Positions 19,060-26,446 of a stretch of DNA of 64,000 nucleotides are shown in pieces. How positions within the stretch are numbered: position 1 is the stretch's first letter; every line of letters starts with the position of its first letter. The position numbers and the translations under genes are program-made. This DNA comes from Selenomonadaceae bacterium (GTDB lineage Bacteria > Bacillota > Negativicutes > Selenomonadales > Selenomonadaceae), in assembly GCA_017515635.1 (NCBI GenBank), contig JAFWFO010000044.1, forward strand, positions 1 through 64,000, written 5' to 3'. The notes below the pieces were generated by a model, which worked only from the letters and a program-made list of their open reading frames with translations, did not search any database and was not told where the DNA came from.

Positions 19060-19401
19060 TTACGCGGCGAAATATTGGAAGTAAACGACTGCCGCGAAGA
19101 AAACCATTGCTAAAGTCATTGACGCATAACCTGCGCGCTCTGCCCACAAATCCTGTGTCGGTGTCAAGTTGTAATGTCGTCGTGCATAAGTTGACGACAG
19201 CGAAATTACCAACGCGATGTACAGCGCACGATTCAACGCCGTGAAATTTTGCCAGCCGACGATTAAAAATACCAACGTCAGCGCGAACACGATTATCAGC
19301 AAGTAATCTTTGCCGACTTTCTTTTCGGGTTGTTTATTTTCAGTTTCGTTCTGTTGCTTGGGTTTGAGTTTCTTTGCAATTTTTTTGGACTGCCGCGCCA
19401 T
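19060..19401 (-). CDS. Small membrane protein of unknown function
   Basis: The 113-residue product has a basic, Gln-rich cytoplasmic start (MARQSKKIAKKLKPKQQ) of about 33 residues. Three hydrophobic segments follow: DYLLIIVFALTLVFLIVGW, ALYIALVISLSS and YASMTLAMVFFAAVVYFQYF. GGGGA lies 6 bases before the ATG. I do not recognise the family. It is a single gene between a convergent secreted-protein gene and the PilO-like gene, with no operon partner visible. Confidence 0.6.
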   Translation of the reverse strand: MARQSKKIAKKLKPKQQNETENKQPEKKVGKDYLLIIVFALTLVFLIVGWQNFTALNRALYIALVISLSSTYARRHYNLTPTQDLWAERAGYASMTLAMVFFAAVVYFQYFAA

Positions 19402-19545
19402 TACGATTCCCCTTTAAAATTTTTTTCAGAGTTTACCAGAGTCAACAAGCTTTGGCAAGCCGCTTTAAAAGCGGCGGAACAGTTTATGTACGGTTCTGAC
19501 AATTCAAACGTTGTCACTTCACACAAACGACACGCACAAAAATTT

Positions 19546-20067
19546 TTATCTCGCTGCGAAGATTCGGAACGTCAATTCGCACAAAAGAAATTTTCCGCCC
19601 GCGCCGTCGATTGAAACAGTTTCCAATTCGGCAAGGCGTTTTCCGTCCAAAATTTCGCGCAGGAAGTTCAGCAACGAAATATATTCCGCCTCAAGCTTGA
19701 CCGTCACCGTCTGCGATTGAAGTTCTTCGCCGCCGATGTTGCCCGCCTGCACCGAAATTATTTCCGCCCGTTGAGCTTGTGCCGCCCGATAAAGCGCGTC
19801 GATAAATTTTTCCGCCGAAAGTTCGCTCGGCAAAAATTCCCGTGCCGCATCAAGTTCGCGTTCTTTTTGTGCGACCGCCGCCGTCAAATTTCCGTGACGT
19901 GCTTTGAGTTCCGAAACTTCCCGCTCGACTTCACGCAATCGCCGCGTTTCAAGTTGCATGTTTAAAATTTCTCGCCGCGCAGGTTCCCAAACAAATTCTT
20001 GCAGGACGAAAAAACACAGCACGCACGCAATCACCGTCAGCGGCAACAGAAATTTTTTGTCGGGCAT
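19546..20067 (-). CDS. PilO-like type IV pilus inner-membrane protein (orphan)
   Basis: The 173-residue product has one N-terminal transmembrane helix (LLPLTVIACVLCFFVLQEFV), then a coiled coil (about 30-75, LETRRLREVEREVSELKAR). An alpha/beta domain follows with SAEKFIDALYRAAQAQRAEI and VTVKLEAEYISLLNFLREIL. This order is that of PilO, which with PilN links the inner-membrane ring of type IV pili or type II secretion to the outer parts. The start is set at ATG 20067 because AGGTG lies 6 bases before it; a second ATG overlaps that site. No pilM, pilN or pilQ lies nearby, so the assignment rests on architecture. Confidence 0.5.
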   Translation of the reverse strand: MPDKKFLLPLTVIACVLCFFVLQEFVWEPARREILNMQLETRRLREVEREVSELKARHGNLTAAVAQKERELDAAREFLPSELSAEKFIDALYRAAQAQRAEIISVQAGNIGGEELQSQTVTVKLEAEYISLLNFLREILDGKRLAELETVSIDGAGGKFLLCELTFRIFAAR

Positions 20068-20083
20068 GGTCATCACCTCAACG

Positions 20084-20110
20084 AAAAAAGGAGCCGCCTT
20101 TGACGACTCC
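20084..20110 (-). terminator. Terminator after rpsF-ssb-rpsR
   Basis: On the minus strand GGAGTCGTC and GGCGGCTCC pair with two G-U around AAAG and are followed by six T. It lies 13 bases after the rpsR stop. Confidence 0.8.
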
Positions 20111-20122
20111 CGTGAAAAATTT

Positions 20123-20353
20123 TCAGTCGGCAGTGAACGGCAACAACGCAATGTTGCGAGCGCGCTTAATGGCAATCGTCACTTGGCGTTGATGTTTGGC
20201 GCAGTTGCCGGAAATGCGACGCGGCAAGATTTTACCGCGTTCGGTGGTGAAGCGGCGCAACTTGGCCGCGTCTTTGTAATCTATCTTTTCAACTTTGTCG
20301 ACGCAAAAAGCACAAACTTTCCTGCGCGGGCGTCGACCTCTTTCTCTGCGCAT
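20123..20353 (-). CDS. rpsR: 30S ribosomal protein S18
   Basis: S18 binds 16S rRNA beside S6 on the 30S platform. The 76-residue product has the family core [22 protein letters not shown] followed by [20 protein letters not shown] and ends with ALLPF. It keeps the two zinc-type cysteines CxxC and a third near residue 50. Length and content are typical of bacteria. It closes the rpsF-ssb-rpsR operon, 22 bases after ssb, and is followed by a strong terminator. Confidence 0.97.
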   Translation of the reverse strand: MRRERGRRPRRKVCAFCVDKVEKIDYKDAAKLRRFTTERGKILPRRISGNCAKHQRQVTIAIKRARNIALLPFTAD

Positions 20354-20375
20354 GTTTAAACCTCCTCAGGTTTTG

Positions 20376-20930
20376 TCAAAACGGCGGGTCATCCAATTCA
20401 AGCGGATCGCCGTCAAATTCGTCGTTGGGCTTTTTGGGCGGTTGATTGTCGCGTTCGGGCTGACGATAATCGTTGCGTCTGTAACCGTCGTCATCATTTG
20501 AACGCGAACTGCGCTGATAATCGCCGCCGTCATTGAAACGCGGACTGCGTTGATAATCGTCGCCGTCATCGAAACGAGTATCCCGCCGATAACCGCCGTC
20601 GTCGCCGTCACTTGAATCACGCTTGGAACTTGCGAACTCAATGTTATTTACCATGATTTCGACGTTTGTGCGTTTGACGCCGTCCTTTTCGTAAGTGGAA
20701 GTTTGCAAGTATCCTTCAACCAAAACACGAGAACCTTTTGTCAGATAGCGTCCGCAAAATTCGGCGGTCTTGTCGAAAGCGACGATATTGAAAAAATCAA
20801 CTTCCTTAGCGTCTTTGTTTTTTGAGCGGCGATTAATCGCAATACCCATTCGCGCAAAAGCCATGCCGTTTTGCGAATAGCGGACTTCGGGGTCGCGAGT
20901 CAGGTTGCCCGAAAGAAAAACTCTGTTCAC
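20376..20930 (-). CDS. ssb: Single-stranded DNA-binding protein
   Basis: SSB coats single-stranded DNA in replication and repair. The 184-residue product has an OB fold (residues 1-105) beginning MNRVFLSGNLTRDPEVRYS with VDFFNIVAFDKTAEFC and KGSRVLVEGYLQTSTYEKDG. An arginine/aspartate-rich tail with repeated YQRSPRFNDGGD-like units follows (about 110-165). It ends with the partner-binding tip DDPPF. The repetitive tail is longer in Arg, Asp and Gly than in most SSBs and may favour condensation. It overlaps rpsF by 4 bases, the usual rpsF-ssb-rpsR order. Confidence 0.97.
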   Translation of the reverse strand: MNRVFLSGNLTRDPEVRYSQNGMAFARMGIAINRRSKNKDAKEVDFFNIVAFDKTAEFCGRYLTKGSRVLVEGYLQTSTYEKDGVKRTNVEIMVNNIEFASSKRDSSDGDDGGYRRDTRFDDGDDYQRSPRFNDGGDYQRSSRSNDDDGYRRNDYRQPERDNQPPKKPNDEFDGDPLELDDPPF

Positions 20931-21226
20931 GCTTGAACCTCCTTTTCATCGGAGCGAACAATCATGTGCTTGAGAATTTCGTCCGTGATTTTCATGACGC
21001 GGTCGCACTCGGCAACGCAAGCCGGCTCGCACGTCACGTAGAAAAGCACGTAGAAACCTTCGGCTTCCTTTTTGATCTCGTAGGCGAGACGACGCTTGCC
21101 CCAGCGATCTTCCTTGGTGATTTTGCCGCCATTTGCCGCGATGAGGTTTGAAAATTTCTCGATAACGGCGTTGGTTGCTTCCTCTTCCATGGAACGGATG
21201 ATAAAAATAATCTCGTAGTTCCTCAA
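20927..21226 (-). CDS. rpsF: 30S ribosomal protein S6
   Basis: S6 pairs with S18 on the 30S subunit. The 99-residue product has the S6 pattern RNYEIIFIIRSMEEE, GGKITKEDRWGKRRLAYEIK and FYVLFYVTCEPACVAECDR. The start is set at TTG 21226 because GGAGG lies 9 bases before it and the known family begins at this point; longer in-frame starts would add about 11 unsupported residues. It is the first gene of rpsF-ssb-rpsR and has a promoter 80 bases upstream. Confidence 0.96.
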   Translation of the reverse strand: MRNYEIIFIIRSMEEEATNAVIEKFSNLIAANGGKITKEDRWGKRRLAYEIKKEAEGFYVLFYVTCEPACVAECDRVMKITDEILKHMIVRSDEKEVQA

Positions 21227-21305
21227 CTCAGAACACCTCCCTTTGGTCTGTCGGCTCACAAAAATTTTGCGAGCAGAGAGTTTGTAAACTGCTTAACGGG
21301 CAGAA

Positions 21306-21334
21306 AGTATATCACCGAAGAAAATTTTAGGCAA
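21306..21334 (-). promoter_or_regulatory. Sigma-A-type promoter for rpsF-ssb-rpsR
   Basis: On the minus strand TTGCCT (21329-21334), a 17-base spacer and TATACT (21306-21311) lie about 80 bases before the rpsF start. The leader between them could carry autoregulation by S6/S18, but I did not identify the known motif. Confidence 0.6.
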
Positions 21335-21387
21335 GAAAAATTTTTTCGCGCTGTCGGATTAAAAAGGAGCCGTCATTAAGATACATA

Positions 21388-21455
21388 AAAACACCTCCCA
21401 ATTTTGAAAGGTGCTTTTTGTTCACAGTCTGATTCCCCGACATTGTGTCGAGGCT
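21388..21455 (-). terminator. Dual-hairpin terminator element, copy 1
   Basis: Two hairpins in series: CACCT/AGGTG arms around a CCCAATTTTGAA core with a T run, and CCCCGAC/GTCGAGG arms next to it. On the minus strand they follow the gene ending at 21480. Nearly the same 68 bases recur at 45416-45482 after pckA, so this is a duplicated terminator cassette. Confidence 0.7.
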
Positions 21456-21479
21456 TTTAAAAATTGCTGACGAAAAATT

Positions 21480-22115
21480 TCAGGCTTTAACGACGCTGAT
21501 TCGCTCGTTGATGTGCTTGCCGTCAGAAATTTCGTCGATCATTGCAACGGCGTAATCCGCGTAACTGATGACACTTTCGCCCGCCGCGTTCAACGTGAAT
21601 TCTTCGCCGGCAAGAATGTATTTGCCCGTACGTTCGCCGTCCGCTTGAAAATCCGCCGCAGGGCTGACAAACGTCCATTTCACGTCGTCGCGCTTGCGAA
21701 GTTCGTCGAGAGCTTTTGCCTGCGCTTTTGCCAACGGTTTGTATTCGTCGGGGAAATTTGGTGCGTCCAAAAGTTGCGTGGTGTGCGTTTTGTCAAGGTA
21801 GAGACTGCCCGCACCGCCGACAACCAAAAGTCGAACGTTCGAGTCGCTCAACACGTCACAAAGTTTTTTGAGCGTCGTCGAATGAAGTTGCAAAGTTTCG
21901 GGCGCGAACGTGCCGAAAGCGTCAACAACCGCGTCGAAATTTTTCAAGTCGTCCGCCGTCAAATCCAAAATATCTTTAACGACAACATCTTTCGCGCCGT
22001 CAACGATCTGTCCTTTGCGTCTGACAAAAGCCGTGACTTCGTGGCCGCGATTTGCCGCCTCAGCAACGATTTTTCTGCCGGCTTTGCCCGCCGCCGCAAC
22101 AACTGCAATTTTCAT
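21480..22115 (-). CDS. NAD(P)-binding Rossmann-fold reductase (NmrA/YwnB-like)
   Basis: The 211-residue product begins MKIAVVAAAGKAGRKIVAEA, a glycine-rich dinucleotide loop of the atypical short-chain dehydrogenase type. It continues with VTAFVRRKGQ, which binds the NADP phosphate in relatives, then FDAVVDAFGTFAPE and LLVVGGAGSLYLD, and an AAADFQADGERTGKY-type region near 155. Relatives are stress-linked NAD(P)H-binding proteins of uncertain substrate. It lies 20 bases after thrB and has a good ribosome-binding site, so it is probably the last gene of a hom-thrB unit. Confidence 0.75.
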   Translation of the reverse strand: MKIAVVAAAGKAGRKIVAEAANRGHEVTAFVRRKGQIVDGAKDVVVKDILDLTADDLKNFDAVVDAFGTFAPETLQLHSTTLKKLCDVLSDSNVRLLVVGGAGSLYLDKTHTTQLLDAPNFPDEYKPLAKAQAKALDELRKRDDVKWTFVSPAADFQADGERTGKYILAGEEFTLNAAGESVISYADYAVAMIDEISDGKHINERISVVKA

Positions 22116-22135
22116 ATCGATAACCTCCGTGAAAT

Positions 22136-23080
22136 TTATTTGTGCATGACCTGCGCGCCGCGTGTGTCGACGTTCAAAATCAGTGCTTTTGATTCGACGC
22201 CGTGAGCTTTGAACGCCTCAACCATTGCCGCCGCGATTTCGTCTTCATGCCCGCGCTTTGCCGACGTGAACGCGATTAAACAGGAACCTGCGCCCGAAAT
22301 TGCCGCGCCGAGTGCTCCGGCTTTGCGTGCCGCGTCGAAAACTTCCGTCATACCGGGCACAAGTTTTTTTCGGTACGGCTGGTGAATCGCATCGTCGAAG
22401 GCGAGCGGCAAAAGTTCTTCGCGACCTTCGACCAACGCGGCAACCAACATTGATGCACGGCTGATGTTGAAAATTGCGTCGGCACGGGAAACTTTTTTCG
22501 GCAAAACTTTTCGCGCCAAACGCGTCGACAACTCAAATTCAGGCACGGCAACGACGAGTTTCAGTTTGATTCGCGGGCGGAACGAAAAAGTTTGAACTTC
22601 GCCGCCGTCCATAACCGAGACCGTGAAATTGCCGAAAATTGCGGGCGCAACGTTGTCGGGGTGTCCTTCAAGTTCCGTGGCGAGTTTCAAAAGTTCGTCA
22701 CGATTGAGCGGAGAGCCGACGATTTCATTTGCCGCCGTCAAGCCCGCGACAATCGCCGTTGAACTTGAGCCGAGCCCGCGAGACAACGGCACGTGATTTT
22801 TCATGCGAATAATCGCGCCTTTAAATTCGTTGTGCCCCGTGACTTCCAAAAGTTTTTTCACGGCCTGCCACGCAAGATTTTTTCTGCCGCGAGGAATTTT
22901 TTCGGCACCTTCGCCGGACGCCTCGACGACAACTTTATCCGAGCGAATCAACGTCAAGTCCAGGTAATTATAAATCGTCGTCGCCAAACCGAGACAGTCA
23001 AAGCCGGGGCCGCAATTTGCCGAAGTCCCGGGCACGCGCACCGTCACGCGATTTTTTCTATCGGGAAAATTTTTTCTCAT
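22136..23080 (-). CDS. thrB: Homoserine kinase
   Basis: ThrB phosphorylates homoserine with ATP in threonine synthesis. The 314-residue product is a GHMP kinase: VRVPGTSANCGPGFDCLG near the start and the ATP loop PLSRGLGSSSTAIVAG near 90-105. A conserved EGHPDNVAPA follows near 135, and GAAISGAGSCLIAF lies near the C-terminus. The start at ATG 23080 lies 5 bases after the hom stop, which implies coupled translation; an upstream in-frame start would overlap hom. The order hom-thrB is common. thrC is not in the window. Confidence 0.93.
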   Translation of the reverse strand: MRKNFPDRKNRVTVRVPGTSANCGPGFDCLGLATTIYNYLDLTLIRSDKVVVEASGEGAEKIPRGRKNLAWQAVKKLLEVTGHNEFKGAIIRMKNHVPLSRGLGSSSTAIVAGLTAANEIVGSPLNRDELLKLATELEGHPDNVAPAIFGNFTVSVMDGGEVQTFSFRPRIKLKLVVAVPEFELSTRLARKVLPKKVSRADAIFNISRASMLVAALVEGREELLPLAFDDAIHQPYRKKLVPGMTEVFDAARKAGALGAAISGAGSCLIAFTSAKRGHEDEIAAAMVEAFKAHGVESKALILNVDTRGAQVMHK

Positions 23081-23085
23081 GGCTA

Positions 23086-24363
23086 TCACTCGACGCGGAT
23101 CACGTTGAAAATTTCGTCGACGACCGACAAACACTTCAACGCCGCTTCCGCCTCCAAAATATTTTTGTGTTTGACTGCGTGCGTGATAACGACAATTTCG
23201 ACGTGGTCATCAAGTTCCGCCTTCGTTTGCACGACGGATTTTAAGCTGACATCGACATTGCCGAACGTCGTTGCGATTTTGCCGAGCACGCCGGGTTTAT
23301 CTTCGACGAGCAAGCGAATGTAATAACTCGACATGGTTTCTTCGACGGGACAAATTTGGCGATTGTGATAGCACGTGCAACCGAAACGACCCGCCGCGCC
23401 GCGTTGCAGACCGCGAGCAATTTCGATAATGTCGCTGACGACCGCAGACGCCGTGGGTTTGCCTGCGCCGGGGCCGAAGAACATCGCCTCTTCAATCGGG
23501 TAGCCGCGCACGAAAATTGCGTTCAAAACTCCGCTGACCGAGGCAAGCGGATGACTTTTTTCAAGGAACACGGGATTAACACGCACGTCGACGCCCAAAT
23601 CGGTATCGCGTCCGACCGCAAGAAGTTTCACGACGTAACCGAGATTCGCCGCGTATTGAATATCTTCGGGCGTGATTTTCGTAATGCCTTCGACAGAAAC
23701 GTCCTCGAACTTCACGCGACTGTTAAACGCAATCGACGCAAGAATCGCGATTTTGCGGGCGGCGTCCTTGCCTTCAACGTCGGCTTCGGGGTTGCGTTCG
23801 GCGTAACCGCGAGCCTGTGCTTCCTTCAAAACCGTGTCATAATCCGCGCCGCTGTCGCTCATTTTGGTGAGCATGTAATTTGTCGTGCCGTTGACAATGC
23901 CGAGAATTTCCGTGATTTTATTCGCCGTCAACGAACGTTTGAGCGGCATGATAATCGGAATTGCTCCGCCGACCGCCGCCTCGAACAGGAAATCGATTTG
24001 ATGAGCTTCCGCCGCGTCGAACAAATCATGCCCGAATTGTGCAACGACATCTTTATTCGCGGTGACGACGTGTTTGTCGTGCGCCATTGCCTGCAAGATA
24101 AAATCTTTCGCGGGTTTGACGCCGCCCATCAACTCGACGACGATTTTAATTTCTGGGTCGTTCAAAATTTCGTCGTAATTGCTTGTTGCGGGCAGTCCGC
24201 GTTCGTGCAAGCCGTCAAGTTCTCGCGGCAAGACGAGAATATTTTTTATCTCAATCGCGGTGTTCGCCCGTTGCGTGATAATTTCGCGGTTGTTCTGCAA
24301 AACTTCAATGACGGAGCCGCCGATTGTGCCCGCGCCGAGCAATCCGATTTTTACGCTGTCCAT
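23086..24363 (-). CDS. hom: Homoserine dehydrogenase
   Basis: Hom reduces aspartate semialdehyde to homoserine with NAD(P)H. The 425-residue product starts MDSVKIGLLGAGTIGGSV with the nucleotide-binding loop. VVELMGGVKPAKDFI and HVVTANKDVVAQFGHDL follow near 80-115, then the catalytic region with GIVNGTTNYMLTKM and EADVEGKDAARK near 175-215. A C-terminal ACT domain begins at YYIRLLVEDKPGVLGKI near 345 and would mediate threonine feedback. AGGAGG lies 11 bases before ATG 24363. It is first in the hom-thrB-reductase unit. Confidence 0.95.
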   Translation of the reverse strand: MDSVKIGLLGAGTIGGSVIEVLQNNREIITQRANTAIEIKNILVLPRELDGLHERGLPATSNYDEILNDPEIKIVVELMGGVKPAKDFILQAMAHDKHVVTANKDVVAQFGHDLFDAAEAHQIDFLFEAAVGGAIPIIMPLKRSLTANKITEILGIVNGTTNYMLTKMSDSGADYDTVLKEAQARGYAERNPEADVEGKDAARKIAILASIAFNSRVKFEDVSVEGITKITPEDIQYAANLGYVVKLLAVGRDTDLGVDVRVNPVFLEKSHPLASVSGVLNAIFVRGYPIEEAMFFGPGAGKPTASAVVSDIIEIARGLQRGAAGRFGCTCYHNRQICPVEETMSSYYIRLLVEDKPGVLGKIATTFGNVDVSLKSVVQTKAELDDHVEIVVITHAVKHKNILEAEAALKCLSVVDEIFNVIRVE

Positions 24364-24401
24364 ATAAAAAATTTCCTCCTTAGAAATGTTTTCAGTTGCT
24401 G

Positions 24402-24431
24402 ATTCTATTGTCGCCGCAAATTTCCTGCCAA
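24402..24431 (-). promoter_or_regulatory. Promoter for hom-thrB
   Basis: On the minus strand TTGGCA (24426-24431), an 18-base spacer and TAGAAT (24402-24407) lie 39 bases before the hom ATG. I see no T-box or other leader structure in the short 5' region. Confidence 0.5.
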
Positions 24432-24472
24432 AAAAAATTGCCCCGCCGCAACGGAAGGGCGTCGACAAAAAT

Positions 24473-25120
24473 TCACGCGCTCAAAACTTTCGACAGATCG
24501 TCGACCAATGAATTTATCTGCTTGAACTTGAGCTTGTAACTTACGCGGTTACAGATAAGCCGAGCCGTTGCGTCCGAAATTTTGACGAATTCGACCAAAT
24601 TATTTTCGCGCAACGTCGTGCCCGTTTCGACGATGTCAACGATACTTTCCGACATGCCGATTATCGGGGCAAGTTCAATTGAGCCGTTGAGTTTGATATA
24701 TTCCATTTGCAGTCCCTGCGCGGCGAAAAATTTTTCGGCAAGGTGCGGAAATTTCGTGGCAACGCGAGTGTGCGCGTAATCTTCCAGTCGCGGACGTTTT
24801 TTGTCTTTCGGAACGGCCATCATCAAATGACATTTGCCGAAGCCCAAATCCAAAAGTTCGTAAATGTCTTTGCCCGCCTCGTCAATAACGTCTTTGCCGA
24901 CGACGCCCAAATCAGCCGCGCCGTATTCGACGTAAGTTGGCACGTCCGCAGTTTTCGTGATGATGAATTTCAAACGCGCTTGTTCGTTGGTGATGATAAG
25001 CTTGCGAGATTTTTCGTGAAGCCCTTCGGTTTGACGCCCGACTTTCGCAAGCAAGTCCGTTGACAAGCCGAAAAGTTTTCCCTTGGGCAAGGCGATTGTT
25101 ATAAAATCTGTGTCTTGCAA
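24473..25120 (-). CDS. hisG: ATP phosphoribosyltransferase, short form
   Basis: HisG condenses ATP and PRPP in the first step of histidine synthesis. The 215-residue product lacks the C-terminal regulatory domain and so is the short form that needs HisZ, encoded here at 10926. It has the family pattern ITIALPKGKLF at the start, ADLGVVGKDVIDEA near 75 and the PRPP loop DIVETGTTLRENNL near 165. The start is set at TTG 25120, with GGAGGG 6 bases before it, because the ATG at 25159 lies upstream of the predicted transcript start. Confidence 0.93.
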   Translation of the reverse strand: MQDTDFITIALPKGKLFGLSTDLLAKVGRQTEGLHEKSRKLIITNEQARLKFIITKTADVPTYVEYGAADLGVVGKDVIDEAGKDIYELLDLGFGKCHLMMAVPKDKKRPRLEDYAHTRVATKFPHLAEKFFAAQGLQMEYIKLNGSIELAPIIGMSESIVDIVETGTTLRENNLVEFVKISDATARLICNRVSYKLKFKQINSLVDDLSKVLSA

Positions 25121-25143
25121 AATGTTCCCTCCAATCGCGCAGG

Positions 25144-25172
25144 ATTTTATAACGGGCATTGCTACTTGTCAA
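25144..25172 (-). promoter_or_regulatory. Sigma-A-type promoter for hisG
   Basis: On the minus strand TTGACA (25167-25172), a 17-base spacer and TAAAAT (25144-25149) precede hisG. The promoter lies back to back with that of the pyruvyl-transferase gene at 25189. Confidence 0.65.
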
Positions 25173-25188
25173 ACAGCGCAAATTTTGC

Positions 25189-25218
25189 TTGAATCGATTT
25201 GAAATTATATGATAGTAT
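25189..25218 (+). promoter_or_regulatory. Promoter for the pyruvyl-transferase/FrhB pair
   Basis: TTGAAT (25189-25194), an 18-base spacer and TAGTAT (25213-25218), preceded by TTTTGC. The same -35 with the same upstream TTTTGC and the same spacing occurs at 27709-27738. Confidence 0.5.
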
Positions 25219-25249
25219 TCATGAAAAAATTTTAAGGGAGGTATGTCTT

Positions 25250-26446
25250 TTGAAAGTTTTCATTGTCGGAGCGAACTTTGGCAATAAAGGTGCGCAGTCC
25301 ATGCTGTTCACGACCATTGGCGAAATCCGTCGCCGTTGTCCCGAAGCAGAATTTATTTTCGCGCACTCACAAAATTTTCCCGTACTCAACGACAATTTCA
25401 CATTCAAGGAAGTTTTTTATAATTGCAAGCTGATTGACGTTAAAGCAGACGGTAGCATTAATTTTCGTTATAACAACCGCACGCGATTTGAGGAAACCGT
25501 TGCCGCGATAAAAAATTCGGATTTGGTGATTGACATCAGCGGTTTCGCTCTCGGCAACAAGTGGGGTGCAAAATCTTCGTTCAACTACCTGAATCATATT
25601 AAATTAGCGCGAAGTTTTAATGTCCCGATGATTTTGTTCCCACAGTCTTTCGGCGGCTTTGAATTCGGCGATGCCCAAACTTTTTTGGATGACGAAATAA
25701 GTTCCGCAATGACCTATCCCGCGAAAATTTTTGCTCGCGAACGTGACGGCTTCATTCCGTTGCGCAAAAAATATGGTCTGCAAAATGTAACTTTACATCC
25801 CGATCTCGTGCTGTCGGGGCAAAATGTTAATCCCGCTGAAATTTTTAAAATCCCGCCAAAAATATCCGTGTCAAAAGTTTTGCCGGAATCATGTGTCGGC
25901 ATCGTTCCAAACCTGCGAAGTTTCGATTTAGCCGACCCGTGGCAAACCTTGCGAATTTTTTACGAGACGATAAATTTCCTGTTGCGGCAAAAAAAATATG
26001 TGTATCTTTTCCGACACTCGGCCGAAGATATTTTGCCGTGCCAATGGCTGAAAAGTCTTTTCGCTAACGAAAAGCGCGTTGTCTTGTGGGAAAATGATTT
26101 TTCATGTTTCGAGTATGACGCTGTCTGTCGACAGTTCGATTTTTTGATTGTCGGGCGTTTTCACGGGATTGTTCACGCTTACAAGAATAATGTTCCTTGC
26201 ATACTTTTCGGCTGGGCGGTCAAATATCGCGAGCTGGCGCAACTTATGTATCAGTCGCAATACATTTTCGACATCACCGCGCCGAACGTCGACATTCGAG
26301 AAATTTTTTCGGCGATTCGTGACATGGCGGACAATGTGAAATTGAACAAAAAAATTTTGCGCGAACGTCTGGCTCAAGTTCAACGGCGCAGTTCCTGTTT
26401 TGACGAGGCAGTAAAAATTTTGAACGCCGGGAGGTTGTCGCAATGA
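25250..26446 (+). CDS. Polysaccharide pyruvyl transferase family protein
   Basis: The 398-residue product belongs to the WcaK/CsaB-like family that adds pyruvate ketals to surface polysaccharides, or to relatives with a GT-B-like fold. Visible features are KVFIVGANFGNKGAQSMLF at the start, DLVIDISGFALGNKWG near 97, PMILFPQSFGGFEF near 130, and FDFLIVGRFHGIVHAYKNN near 305, which is the conserved R-x-H-x-x-I motif. The start is TTG 25250, with GGGAGG 8 bases upstream. The stop overlaps the next gene by 4 bases. The acceptor is unknown; no polysaccharide operon adjoins it. Confidence 0.8.
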   Translation: MKVFIVGANFGNKGAQSMLFTTIGEIRRRCPEAEFIFAHSQNFPVLNDNFTFKEVFYNCKLIDVKADGSINFRYNNRTRFEETVAAIKNSDLVIDISGFALGNKWGAKSSFNYLNHIKLARSFNVPMILFPQSFGGFEFGDAQTFLDDEISSAMTYPAKIFARERDGFIPLRKKYGLQNVTLHPDLVLSGQNVNPAEIFKIPPKISVSKVLPESCVGIVPNLRSFDLADPWQTLRIFYETINFLLRQKKYVYLFRHSAEDILPCQWLKSLFANEKRVVLWENDFSCFEYDAVCRQFDFLIVGRFHGIVHAYKNNVPCILFGWAVKYRELAQLMYQSQYIFDITAPNVDIREIFSAIRDMADNVKLNKKILRERLAQVQRRSSCFDEAVKILNAGRLSQ

